Assembly: GCF_022682495.2 (NCBI RefSeq)
Contig: NC_071397.1
Location: forward strand, 32,689,427-32,753,426
Direction of reading: 5' to 3'
Length of the DNA stretch: 64,000 nucleotides
Source of the DNA: Desmodus rotundus
Taxonomy: Eukaryota > Chordata > Mammalia > Chiroptera > Phyllostomidae
The notes beneath the pieces were generated by a model, which saw only the letters and a program-made list of their open reading frames with translations, was not told where the DNA came from and did no database searches. Position numbers and translations under genes: made by a program. Shown in pieces: positions 21,185-31,059 of the stretch (the stretch's first letter is position 1; every line of letters starts with the position of its first letter).

Positions 21185-21883
21185 TTAGGTAACTCCCTTT
21201 AACATTTCATATAATAAGGGCTTGGTGATGATGAACTTCTTTAACTTGACCTTATCTGAGAAGCACTTTATCTTCCCTTCCATTCTAAATGATAGCTTTT
21301 CTGGATACAGTAATCTTGGATGTAGGTCCTCGCGTTTAATCTTGGGTAATGTAATTATGATGTGCCTTGGTGTGTTCCTCCTTGGGTCCAGCTTCTTTGG
21401 GACTCTCTGAGCTTCCTGGACTTCCTGGAAATCTATTTCCTTTGCCAGATTAGGGAAGTTCTCCTTCATTATTTGTTCAAATAAGTTTTCAATTTTTTGT
21501 TCTTCCTCTTCTCCTTCTGGCACCCCTATAATTCGGATGTTGGAACGTTTCAAGGTGTCCTGGAGTTTCCTATGCCTCTCCTCATTTTTCCGAGTTCTTG
21601 TTTCTTCATTCTTTTCTGGTTGGTTGTTTCTTTCTTCCTTGTGGTCCACACCGTTGATTTGAGTCCCAGTTTCCTTCGCATCACTATTGGTTCCCTGTAC
21701 ATTTTCCTTTGTTTCTATTTGCATAGGCTTCATTTTTTCATCTACTTTTTGAACAGACTCAACCAATTCTGTGAGCATATTGATAACCAGTGCTTTGAAC
21801 TGTGCATCCGATAGGTTGGCTATCTCTTTGTCACTTAGTTGTATTTTTTCTGGAGCTTTGAAGTGTTCTGTCATTTGGGCCAT
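21185..21883 (-). CDS. HAL1 ORF1 protein (232 aa, internally deleted)
   Basis: An open ORF1 of the L1 type. The N-terminus is MAQMTEHFKAPEKIQLSDKE. A coiled-coil-like and highly charged middle follows (TELVESVQKVDEKMKPMQ, RNNQPEKNEETRTRKNEE). Then comes an RRM-like part (SNIRIIGVPEGEEEEQKIEN, KENFPNLAKEIDFQEVQEAQ). Compared with copy 1, 141 bp (47 codons, equivalent to 8551-8691) are missing in frame between IITLPKIK and HPRLLYPEKL. This removes the end of the RRM and the start of the C-terminal domain, the region that binds RNA in L1 ORF1p. The frame stays open, but the protein is probably not functional. It would normally act as an RNA-coating protein for the element's transcript. Confidence 0.8.
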   Translation of the reverse strand: MAQMTEHFKAPEKIQLSDKEIANLSDAQFKALVINMLTELVESVQKVDEKMKPMQIETKENVQGTNSDAKETGTQINGVDHKEERNNQPEKNEETRTRKNEERHRKLQDTLKRSNIRIIGVPEGEEEEQKIENLFEQIMKENFPNLAKEIDFQEVQEAQRVPKKLDPRRNTPRHIIITLPKIKREDLHPRLLYPEKLSFRMEGKIKCFSDKVKLKKFIITKPLLYEMLKGVT

Positions 21884-22633
21884 TTTTTTTTTGGTCTTGG
21901 CGCTTCTGTTACATTAAGGGTCAGAGCCTTAGGTGTTCACGGGGGGAGGAGGGGTGGGGGGTGGGGGGGGTTAACCCTGGTTGCTGGGCTGTGACGCTGT
22001 ACATGGGGGAGGAGCTGAGAGGGAGCAATGGCGCCTGCCTCACTCTCCTCCGGATTTCAGTCTTTCACTCCCATACCCACAATCAAACTGGGCCCCTCTG
22101 GTGCTGGTTCCCCAGTGGGTGGGCCTGTTCATACTAGGCCCCTGTGGGTCTCTCCAACGACCTCTCCCGTGTGGCTGGGAGTCTCTCCTGCTGCTGCCCC
22201 AACCCCCACGGGCATTTTCAGTCAGAGGTTTGAGGCTTTATTTCCCGGAGCTGGAGCCCTGGGTTGCGCAGTCTGCTTCACTCACCACCGTTCACCCGGT
22301 TTATCTGTGTGCGAATATGGGGCCCCGGGGTGCTACCCACTGCTCTGCCTGCCCCGCTCTCCGCCACTCTGAGTCTGGCCCTCTCGGTTTATCTGCACAA
22401 ATGTAGGGTTGCAGGGTCTGCTAGTGCTCGGACTGCCTGCCCTGTTTGTCCCACACTCCGCCAGTCTCAGTCCTGCCACGGCCACGTGAGTCCTCTCCAC
22501 CCCGGTGCCCGTCTCCGCCCCTCCTACTGGTCTGGATGAATGTTTATTTTTTATTTCCTTGGTGTTGGACCCCCTTGCCGTTGGATTTTCTGTCAGTTCT
22601 GGTTGTGCAAGGAGGCACAGTGTGTCTACCTAC

Positions 22634-22644
22634 GCCGCCATCTT
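22634..22644 (-). promoter_or_regulatory. YY1-like site at the HAL1 5' end
   Basis: The sense strand reads AAGATGGCGGC, as in the full-length L1, suggesting that HAL1 uses a similar promoter start. Confidence 0.6.
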
Positions 22645-22650
22645 GGTTCT

Positions 22651-22664
22651 ATGAGTAGTTTTCT
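22651..22664. repeat. Target-site duplication of HAL1 copy 2 (right)
   Basis: ATGAGTAGTTTTCT, identical to 20743-20756. Confidence 0.9.
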
Positions 22665-22862
22665 ATATCAAGTTTGACTATGTTTTATATAATGAGAGTA
22701 CTCAGCTTTATTGATGTAAGTTTGGAGAAGAAACTAAGCAAGCTTAATCATTTTATCTTAAAAAAGGCAAAGGATCTGGAAAACCTAGAAAATCTATTTC
22801 CCTTAATCTCCTACAAGTAAGGTTTTAACAGGCTCTTAGACATTGATCAAAACCATCTGTCA

Positions 22863-23077
22863 AGGTTTTTTTAAAGATTTTATTTATTTATTTTTAGACA
22901 GAGGGGAAGGGAAGGAGAAAGAGAGGGAGAGGAACATCAATGTGTGGTTGCTTCTTCTGCACCCCCCACTGGGGGGCATGGCCCACAACCCAGGCATGTG
23001 TCCTGATTGGGAATCGAACCGGTGACTCTTTGGTTCATTGGCTGATGCTCAGTCCACTGAGCCACACCAGCCAGGGC
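22863..23077 (-). mobile_element. VES SINE
   Basis: A minus-strand bat VES SINE. The head (ccagccagggc reversed) is at the right end, the tRNA-like box B region 'gggaatcgaaccggtgac' is at ~23010, and the A/T-rich tail is at the left. The flanks ccatctgtca / ccatctgaca (22853-22862 and 23078-23087) are a near-perfect target-site duplication. Confidence 0.92.
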
Positions 23078-23087
23078 CCATCTGACA

Positions 23088-24109
23088 GTCTTAAGTGGTT
23101 TGATCCTTAGCTTTCTTCCCCAATTCACTGTCTGTCTATACAGTGGAGAACATTGGAGTGTAAGCCTATTAAAGGGCTCACTTTTAGTTTCTCTAAAGGC
23201 AATTACATGAGTGCATCAATGGGAGAACAGTTAGACCTGTACTATCATAAGGGGCTGTTCCAGACGGAATCAATAACGTGGGCATTGTTTGTGACCTCTC
23301 AAGAGCAGGTATATTGAGCTGGATTTTCTTCCCCTTCTGTGAAGTACATTATTATACATCACTTGGTATTTTAACTAGTTATTCAGACTACGATTCGTGG
23401 ATTTTTCTGGTGTTTTATTTAGAAATACCAGATATTGGATATAAGCAATCATGGAAGATTGTGGATTACTATTGTAGTGGGAAAAATAGAATTATTTTTC
23501 CAGAGGAAGGAATAAGCTCATTCTCAATAAAATAAGATAATCAAAAACAGAAAGACTTTAAAGCCTTAGTGGAATGCAAATAATATCACGTAAGAGAAAT
23601 TGTTTATTTGGTTAGCAAATATAATTCCAAGTAAAAATAGGCAAACTGTAATCTTTCCATATCCAATTTACTCTTTTTTGGTGTGAGCAAATGGTCACCA
23701 GATGATTTCTGGCCAACTAAAAATAGTAGATTTTTTTCACTTTAGATTTATTTTCAGAAGAATATATCTGAAGGAAGGTAAACCTGTATTATTTTAAATA
23801 ACTTCTAATATTGAACTATGTAGGGATATAGCTTCTTTTCTAGGTGCGCATATATATATTTTTTATTCTTTGGATTCTCTCTGATGTGCACAATAATCCA
23901 GTCACTTCCACTAGATAGAGCTACATAATGTTTTGAATCAGTAGTAAGCAGAGTAATTGTTACCTGTGCACAATCTTTCAAATCACATACTGCCAGCTAT
24001 TTATAGGTCTTAAAATCCACAGGGAAATTCTGATTCAAGAGTGACTGCAGTATGTGCTACCTACCAGCTAGCGTCACTCTGGCTAACACATTCATTTTGC
24101 TAAACAGGA
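23088..24109. other. Unannotated stretch
   Basis: About 1 kb of AT-rich non-coding DNA. An 85-codon open frame at 23278-23535 has no recognisable similarity. Confidence 0.45.
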
Positions 24110-24330
24110 TCTGAAGGAGGCGGATTAGTGCAGTGACTAGAACCTCGACTTGAAGTCCAAGACGACGGAAAAGATCACTCAGCAATCTACCTTCAGTTCC
24201 TTACCAGTCATTCAAATTGGGCAAGCTGCTTACCCTCCTAGTTTCATATTCTTTTTTTTTTCCTATTGATGTTCGAATGCAGTTGTCTACAGTTTCATAT
24301 TCTTAATTTGTAACAGTGATAATAGTTTTC
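24110..24330 (+). mobile_element. MIR SINE, interrupted
   Basis: A diverged MIR. The head 'agtgcagtgactagaacctc' is followed by the core 'gggcaagctgcttaccctcc' and 'gtttcatattcttaatttgtaacagtgataatag'-type text, the usual order. A 37-bp insertion at 24254-24290 splits it. Confidence 0.7.
24240..24304 (-). mobile_element. Ultra-short L1 3'-end insertion with TSD
   Basis: A 37-bp insert (24254-24290) lies between two perfect 14-bp copies of AGTTTCATATTCTT (24240-24253 and 24291-24304). On the minus strand the insert reads GTAGACAACTGCATTCGAAC followed by an A-run, like the last bases of an L1 3' UTR plus tail. Confidence 0.75.
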
Positions 24331-24955
24331 TTTAACAAAAGTAAAAAGCAAACAAAAAAAATACTATTTGCTGACTGCCAAAGCAATGTTAGTTTTTCAT
24401 TATCTTTCAGATTAGTATATTTAAATCAAATTGCATTAGGAATACAGGAATTAAAGGTAGAAAAAAATAACCCAAGTATACCATTCTCTTACAGTGAGTT
24501 TGTGACTTTGACTCAGTTGTTTAAAATGTAGTGTTAAGTAAGTAGAGGCTGATATGATAAATCAGATGACCTTTGCTGCTCAACAGGTTCTGCATTTAAA
24601 ACCTTAAACCTGGCCAGCATGGCAAAGAGAGGCTTAAGAGAGACTCCTTTAATCGTTAGAGGTCTTTCTAATTTTCTGTTCCAACATTTTGTAACCACCC
24701 ACGTTTCAGAAATTCTGTGGAAAAATTACCTAAGATTTGGATTTTAGTATGTGTCAAGGCTGCAAAGTATGAATTTATATTAATCAGAATATATAAAAAT
24801 ATTTACATCTATCAATATGGATATTAATCATAAGTTTACCTCTGTTAATTGATTAAGATAATGACAAAGTAGGGTCATTAAATATGTTAAGCATTATTTG
24901 GGGGGCTAAGAGAGTGTCTCAGAGGTGCAGGGTACCAAGAAAATAAGTGAAGTTC
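24331..24955. other. Unannotated AT-rich stretch
   Basis: I recognise nothing here. Confidence 0.45.
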
Positions 24956-24965
24956 AATATTTTAA

Positions 24966-26433
24966 TTTTTTGCTTTTATTTTTAATTTTTAATTGCTGTT
25001 CAGTTACAGTTGTCCTGATTTTCCCCCATTACTCTCCCCCAACCCTACCTACTCCCACCTCCCAAATTCAATTCTCTGCCTCCATTTTCTTTGTCTGTGG
25101 GTCCTTTATGCATGTTTCTTGACCACCCTTCCTCTTCTTTCCCCGTTATCCCCCTCCCCCTCCCCTTTGGTTACTGACAGTTTGTTCTTTATTTCCATGT
25201 CTCTGGTTCTATTTTGCTTGCTTGTTTGTTTTGTTGATTAGGTTCCATTTATAGGTGAGATCATATGGTATTTGTCTTTCATTGCCTGGCTTATTTCACT
25301 TAGTATAATGCTCTCCAGTTCATCCATGCTGTCTCAAGGGTAGGAATTCCTTCTTTCTTTCTGCTGCGTAGTAGTGCATTGTGTAAATATACCAGAGTTT
25401 TTTGATCCACTCATTTACTGATGGGCACTTAGACTGTTTCCAGCACTTGGGTATTGTAAATAGTGCTCCTATGAACATTGGGGTGCATAGGTTCTTTTGG
25501 ATTGGTATTTCAGGATTCTTAGGGTATAATCCCAGCAGTGGAATTGCTGGGTCAGAAGACAGTTCAATTTTTAGTTTTTTGAGGAAATTCCATACTGTTT
25601 TCCACAGTGGCTGCACCAGTCTGCATTCCCGCCAACAGTGCACTAGGGTTCCCTTTTCTCCACAACCTCGCCAGCACTTGTTTGTTGATTTGTTTATGAT
25701 GACCACTCTGACTGGTGTGAGATGGTAACTCACTGTGGTTTTAATTTGCATCTCTCTGATGCCCAATATGCTGAACATCCCTTCATATGTCTACAGGCCC
25801 TCTGTATGTCCTGCTTGGAGAAGTATCTGTTCAGGTCCTTTGTCCATTTTTTAAAATTGGATTGTTTGTCTTTTTGGTGTTGAGTCATATGAGTTCTTCA
25901 TATATTTTGGAGTTCAAACCCTTGTCTGAAGTATCATTGGCAAATATATTTTCCCATATGGTTGTTTCCTTTTCATTTTGCTGATGTTTTCTTTAGCTGT
26001 GCAGAAGCTTCAAAATTTGATGAAGTCCCATTTGTTTATTCTTTCCTTTATGTCCTTGCTCTACGGAACTTATTGGTGAAAATATTGTTGTATGGAATGT
26101 CTGAGATTTTCCTGCCTATGTTCTCCTCTAGGACTTTTATGGTGTCATGACTTATATTTAAGTCTTTAATCCAACTTGAGTATATTTTTGTTTATGGTGT
26201 AAGTTGGTGGTTGAGTTTCATTTTTTTGCATATAGCTGTCCAGATCTCCCAACACCATTTGTTGAAGAGGCTATTCCTTTTATGTTCCTGCCCCCTTTGT
26301 TGCCCCCTTTATTAATTGACCATAGAGACATAGGTTTATTTCTGGGCTCTCTCTTCTGTTCTAGTGATCTATGTGTCTGTTCTTATGCCAGTACCAGACT
26401 GTTTTGATTACAGTTGCCTTGTAACATTATTTT
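24966..26433 (-). mobile_element. 5'-truncated L1
   Basis: A 1.47-kb minus-strand insertion carrying the L1 3' UTR (24966-~25255) and the last ~1.15 kb of ORF2. A probable 10-bp target-site duplication AATATTTTAA lies at 24956-24965 and 26434-26443. Sequence divergence is higher than in the copy at 4366. Confidence 0.9.
25255..26430 (-). pseudogene. L1 ORF2 C-terminal fragment
   Basis: Recognisable from the cysteine-rich motif [18 protein letters not shown] and the [20 protein letters not shown] segment in the open block 25320-25778. Several frameshifts and stops occur on either side. Only the region after the RT domain is left, so no activity is possible. Confidence 0.88.
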
Positions 26434-26443
26434 AATATTTTAA

Positions 26444-26824
26444 ATTCTACCACTTATATATGTTGAACTACACCAAATGACGAGATACAAGCCATCTCAA
26501 GGCAGAGTAGTGTCATGGATTATCCTCATGCTGCTCTTCTCCAAAACACATGCCCACTAATCCTTTCATCTTTCTCAGAGTCCAGGAAAATAATTTGTAT
26601 GTAAACAATCAAACATGGAGGACTTTCTTCTTCCACCCTGAAAAACAATATGAGTACAAGATCAAAGTGGAAAACGCATTCTGACCCACTCCTTGTCTCC
26701 TTCTCTGTGTCTCTAGGCAAATAATGTTGGGGAAAAAATAGTCTTTCAAGTAACTGAGGCACCTGTGCTGTTTATTTGTTTGTTTGTTTGTTTTTCTGGT
26801 AACTATGCCTTCCTCCTTGTGTTC
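26444..26824. other. Unannotated stretch with (GTTT)n
   Basis: Contains a short (GTTT)n run at 26774-26793; otherwise nothing recognisable. Confidence 0.5.
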
Positions 26825-27030
26825 CAAACATCCCTGTAGGATCTTTACGTGCTATCTCATCTGATCATCCCAGCAAGCCTGTACAAGGTGGATCTTTTAT
26901 CATGACCATTTTACAGATGAATAAATTAAAGCCTAAGGTAAGGTGATTTAGTGAAGGCCATACAGCCTATAAATTGTAGTATCAGAGTTTCAGTATAGGT
27001 TCTCTGGTTATAGGGCCATGCTTTTAACCT
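26825..27030 (+). mobile_element. MIR SINE
   Basis: Typical MIR 3' half: 'ctcatctgatcatcccagcaa', 'ccattttacagatgaataaa', then 'aaggccatacagcctataaa' and 'catgcttttaacc'. Old and 5' incomplete. Confidence 0.85.
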
Positions 27031-27225
27031 TTAAGTAAATGATCAGGTATCCAAATTAGAGCTTTTTTATGAAAAAAGATAGTGTGTCCTCCTGCTCTCA
27101 AACAAATCCATGGCCTTGTTCTTCAGGTACACCAGATGTAAATACGACTCAGGGTCAATCAATTCCTCTATAGAAAAGTTCAATTCAGTTTATTTAACTG
27201 CATAATTTGATCCTTACATTTGGCA

Positions 27226-27725
27226 GAACATTGGCCTCCCAAACATGGCCAACGGATAATTCCTGGAACCTGTGACTATGTTAGGCTACATGAAAAAAGG
27301 GAATGACAGTTGCAGATGAAATTAAGGGTGCTAATCAGCTGACAGTAAGATAAGGTGATTATTTTGGATTATACACGTGGGCACAAAATAATCATGAGTC
27401 TTTAGAAGTGGAAAGGAAAGGAAAAGGAGGAGGTCAGACTGGTGTGATGTGAGAACGCCACCCTCTATTGCTGGCTTTGAAGACAGAAGGAAGTGGCAAC
27501 AAACCAAGGAATGTAAACAGCCTCTGGAAGCTAGAAAACACACAAAAAATAGGATTTCCCCTGATGCCAACAGAAGGAACTCAGCCTTATCAATACCTTG
27601 ATTTTAGCCCAATGAGACCCATCTCAGACTTCTGACCTCTAGAGCTATAAAAATATAAAGTTTTGTTGTTTTAAGCCACTAAAATTATAACAATTTATTA
27701 TACCTGCAATTGAAAACCAATGCAA
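27226..27725 (+). mobile_element. MLT1-type (ERVL-MaLR) solo LTR
   Basis: The order 'acctgtgactatgttaggc', 'gtgagaacgccaccctctat', 'tgctggctttgaagacagaa', 'tgattttagcccaatgagac' and 'ttgttgttttaagccactaa' matches an MLT1 LTR of the mammalian-wide MaLR group. It has no open frame and no internal retroviral sequence. Confidence 0.75.
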
Positions 27726-27934
27726 TTTAAAAACAAACAAAAAGCAAACCTTAAAGTATTTTCATTAATGGGGTTTCTCTAAAAGAAATTACCAAGTTTC
27801 AGTTTCTGAAAGGTTTCTGAAAACTCTGAAGGAAAAGCATTCCCTTTCAGAAACCCCATTCAAACTCCAATGTTAGGGTGTCTTATCTCAATTTTGGCCT
27901 CACAGCTCTCTCCTGAACTATAACATACCTTTCT

Positions 27935-28190
27935 TTAAATTTTAATTTTTAATTATTTTATTGTTCAATTACAGTTGCCTGCATTTCCCCCCCTTTTCTC
28001 CCCCCCACCCCAGCCAAACTCACCTCCCTCCCTTGCTTCCACCCTCCCCATTGGTTTTGTCCATGTGTCCTTTATAGTAGTTCCTGAAAACCCTTCCCCC
28101 ATTATCCCCTCCTCCCTCCCCTCTGGTTATTGTTAGATTGTTCTTAATTTCAATGTCTCTGCTTATATTTTGTTTCCTTTTTTATTTTTA
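27935..28190 (-). mobile_element. L1 3' UTR tail
   Basis: The C-rich 3' UTR block on the plus strand (cctgcatttcccccccttt, tgtccatgtgtcctttat, tctggttattgttag) matches the L1 3' UTR at 4380-4570. It is truncated before ORF2. Confidence 0.85.
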
Positions 28191-28664
28191 ACATAACTTT
28201 TAATCAAACAGAAAGTACATGTTTGGATTGATAACCTGTGATCTCATTTAATCTTAATCTAATCTTTGCCTTTCCTCCTTATCAATTAGTAGAGGATGCC
28301 TCTTAACAATTGACCTCTTCAAGCCAAGATTCTTTCCCTGGGGAATAAGGATTAATTGGGTATAATAATTAGGAAAAATTGGCTATCCTTATTATTGATA
28401 TTATTCCATTGGAAATTTACCATATACCTCTTGTCCATCATCATTCCACTAAAAAGTTGTGAATCAATGCATTCTGGTTGAGTTCTATATACCAAAAACA
28501 AAGATTATAATCAATTTATGGTATTAAGACCATACACATGACTAGAACCTGGAAATTTTATTAAATTATAATTACAAATGTCTCTGTGTTCATGTTAGCT
28601 ACAGAAGTAACAAACAACTTCACAGAATTATTTCATTGAAATCACAATATCGTAATAGTATATA
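28191..28664. other. Unannotated AT-rich stretch
   Basis: No gene or named repeat found. Confidence 0.45.
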
Positions 28665-28890
28665 GGAGAGGTCTGTAAAATACTGCTCATGAAACAAGAT
28701 CTGGCATCCTACATGATGTTGAAATAAAGTTTTACTGAAACACAGCCACATTCATTTGTTTGCCTGTTCTCTATAGCTGCTTTCATACAACAATAGCAGA
28801 GTTAAGTCATTGTGACAGAGATTGTGTATCTCACAAAGCCTAACATAGTTACAGTCTCTTTACAGAAATAGTTTTCACACTCTTGCAATA
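28665..28890 (+). mobile_element. hAT-Charlie-type non-autonomous DNA transposon (MER)
   Basis: The internal text 'aaataaagttttactgaaac', 'acagccacattcatttg' and 'tttacagaaatagtttt' follows a common mammalian hAT-derived MER element. The copy at 44700 is the same family. Exact subfamily uncertain. Confidence 0.65.
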
Positions 28891-29512
28891 TAGACATAAT
28901 AATTTCATAGATACTATCTTGTTTTTAACCTTCAAAATTTATAGTTTATATTGTAAATGAAGCTAATTCTTCCAACCTTCTGTCTTAAAACTCACTCAAA
29001 ATTTCACAGATATCAAAAAATTAGAAATGCAAGATATTGATCAATGGTTTCTCAATTTCTATGGGGAATCAACATATCCATTAAATTAATGATAAATGAT
29101 GAATGATCTTTGGCCGGTTTATGTTTAAACTTCTATGGAAGAAAAAAGTGACCAATTAGGAAGGAGGCAAAAGTGGGTTCTTCCACACATCCTCCCCAAA
29201 AAACCATTGTCATCTCTGTGTCTCTGAGTAAAACTTTTTTGAACATATAGGCCAACTAACAAAAAGATAAATGTTAAGAAGAAACCCAAGAAAGAAAAGG
29301 CAACATTGAAATAGTAGGATGATAGCACTGTTAATAGACTAAGAATATAAATATATATTAAAATATATTTAATAAAATAATAATTCAATGATGGTAATCA
29401 GGTAATCTCTCTACTTTCATAGTTTGAAATTATAAAGTAGAGAGATAGGGAAATTAATAAAGGGTGGAATAGTATTGAAATATAAATTATAGTTAAAAAT
29501 TATACTTGATTT
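28891..29512. other. Unannotated AT-rich stretch
   Basis: Nothing recognisable; closed frames. Confidence 0.45.
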
Positions 29513-29620
29513 TCTTTTTTTAGTATATTTTATTGATTATGCTATTACAATTGTCCCATTTTTTTCTTCCCTTTATTCCCCTCCACCCTGTACCTTCCCT
29601 CCCACCATCATTCCCACCTT
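29513..29620 (-). mobile_element. HAL1-type 3' UTR tail
   Basis: 'tattgattatgctattacaa' followed by a C-rich block is shared with the 3' ends of both HAL1 copies (8010, 20800). Only ~110 bp remain. Confidence 0.75.
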
Positions 29621-30124
29621 AGTTTGATAATTAGAAAAATATGAATAAAGCTGGTTTCTCAAAAACTTAAATATTACTATTATAAAATTTAAAATATCGT
29701 AAATATTACTATCATTGGAGAAGATTAAACTAGGTAAATCATAGTTAATGCAGCAAAAATAAAAAAAGCAGCAAGTGGGTTTTAAAATTCTGACTGCCCT
29801 AAAAAAGTACTAGGCATTTGTCTGTTGTACCGTTTTTTTGGACTATAAGACGCACTGGACCATAAGACACACCTAGGTTTTAGAGGAGGAAAATAGGGAA
29901 AAAAATTTTTGAAGCAAAAAATGTGGTAAAATATTTAGTAACATCCTTTAAAGCAGAAATCCTTTCCTGCTTTGACATCTTTCCACAATTATGGTAGATT
30001 CAGCAGGAGACTACGGTACACTGTTGTATCTTTCTACAACAAAATACAGTAATGACAGAACTATCAGCACTGTGCCCTTCATACTTATGGGGGCACTGTA
30101 GCTGAGAACATCAGTGGATGATGC

Positions 30125-30470
30125 ACTGTTATGGGGGGGATCTGCTGCCGACACTGTTATGGGGGGATCTGCTGCCGACACTGTTATGGGGGGATCTGCT
30201 GCCGACACTGTTATGGGGGGATCTGCTGCTGACACTGTTATGGGGGGATCTGCTGCTGATACTGTTATGGGGGGATCTGCTGCTGACACTGTTATGGGGG
30301 ATCTGCTGCTGATACTGTTATGGGGGGATCTGCTGCTGACACTGTTATGGGGGGATCTGCTGCTGACACTGTTATGGGGGGATCTGCTGCTGATACTGTT
30401 ATGGGGGGATCTGCTGCTGACACTGTTATGGGGGATCTGCTGCTGACACTGTTATGGGGGGATCTGCTGA
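30125..30470. repeat. 27-bp minisatellite, 13 copies
   Basis: Unit CTGTTATGGGGGGATCTGCT followed by gctgaca, repeated head to tail 13 times. The first copies carry GCCGAC, later ones GCTGAC or GCTGAT. Two units are 26 bp (five G instead of six). Because 27 is a multiple of three, both strands stay open for long stretches (MGGSAADTV on plus, PPITVSAAD on minus). Confidence 0.95.
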
Positions 30471-30529
30471 TGGAGGGGCACAGGTTGTGCAACACTCTTG
30501 CATGGGGACAGCAGTTTTGCACAACTTAT

Positions 30530-30623
30530 GTGGCTCTGCAGCTGTTGCCAAATTACAGCTCCCATCATCCCAACCTGTCCAAGCATGATGGGAGTTGTAG
30601 TTTTGCAACAGCTGCAGGGCCAC
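30530..30623. repeat. Long imperfect palindrome with ZNF143-like motif
   Basis: Arms 30530-30568 and 30585-30623 are 39 bp each with about four mismatches, separated by a 16-bp loop. The minus strand of the right arm reads ACTACAACTCCCATCATGC, which agrees with the ZNF143/Staf consensus at about 16 of 19 positions by my comparison. Confidence 0.85.
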
Positions 30624-30966
30624 ATTGACAGGTGACCCTACAGTGGAATTTGCCTATGTTAATGTTAATGAGGGACACGCCAGTCGCGTGATGGAGGCAT
30701 GTAGGGGCGACTCAGGCTTTCTTCTCCTAATGTGTTTGTACCGCCTGTACCCTTCTCCCTAGTGCTATAGTATGCCGCAGCCAGGACTCTGCTCCTGCCT
30801 CTCTTGCTTTGCACCTCGAGGACACCCCCTCCTCCCAGCCCAGGGCCCGCAGCATTGCCCACTCCTGCCGTCCCCAGCTTCCTGCAGCAGCAACCCTGCT
30901 TCTGCCTCCTGTGACCCTGCTCCACCGCCACTCCCCCCATACCCCTCCCAGCGAGCCAGACATTCA

Positions 30967-31029
30967 GACTATAAGATGCACCCCCATTTTACTCCCAAAT
31001 TTGAGGGGGAAAAAGTGCATCTTATAGTC
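30967..31029. repeat. Subterminal hairpin of the MITE
   Basis: GACTATAAGATGCAC (30967-30981) and its perfect 15-bp complement GTGCATCTTATAGTC (31015-31029) flank a 33-bp C/G-rich loop at the right end. Confidence 0.85.
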
Positions 31030-31059
31030 CAAAAAATATGGTAACTATAAGCTCTTAAT

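Larger units (their letters stand above)
20757..22650 (-). mobile_element. HAL1 (half-L1) retrotransposon, copy 2
   Basis: A second, nearly full-length HAL1 on the minus strand, with a 14-bp perfect target-site duplication. In element sense: 5' UTR with AAGATGGCGGC at the start (22634-22644), a single ORF1 (21185-21883), a 3' UTR like that of copy 1 and a tail that includes a (CA)n run (20759-20776 as GT). No ORF2 is present. The insertion lies only 80 bp beyond the full-length L1's duplication. The perfect duplication and the open ORF1 suggest a fairly recent event driven by L1 machinery in trans. Confidence 0.88.
29830..31041. mobile_element. 1.2-kb TA-flanked MITE carrying a minisatellite
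   Basis: Terminal inverted repeats of ~27 bp: the left reads CCGTTTTTTTGGACTATAAG then acgcac; the right (reverse complement) reads CCATATTTTTTGGACTATAA then gatgcac. A TA lies outside each end (29828-29829, 31042-31043). No transposase is visible. Inside are a 13-copy 27-bp minisatellite (30125-30470), a long palindrome (30530-30623), a GC-rich block (30760-30960) and a terminal hairpin (30967-31029). TA duplication suggests a Tc1/mariner-like transposase in trans; the family is not named with certainty. Confidence 0.75.

Noticed and set aside
27767..27862. 12-bp inverted repeat AATGGGGTTTCT / AGAAACCCCATT around 27770 and 27850.
   Set aside because: It lacks transposon ends, a target-site duplication or conservation evidence; such short pairs occur by chance.
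30114..30446. 110-codon repeat frame (MGGSAADTV repeats) as a protein-coding gene.
   Set aside because: Both strands are open simply because the unit is 27 bp, two 26-bp units shift the frame, and no start or conserved domain is seen.
30125..30470. Direct repeats considered as a CRISPR array.
   Set aside because: Units are contiguous without spacers and the context is a mammalian transposon; it is a minisatellite.
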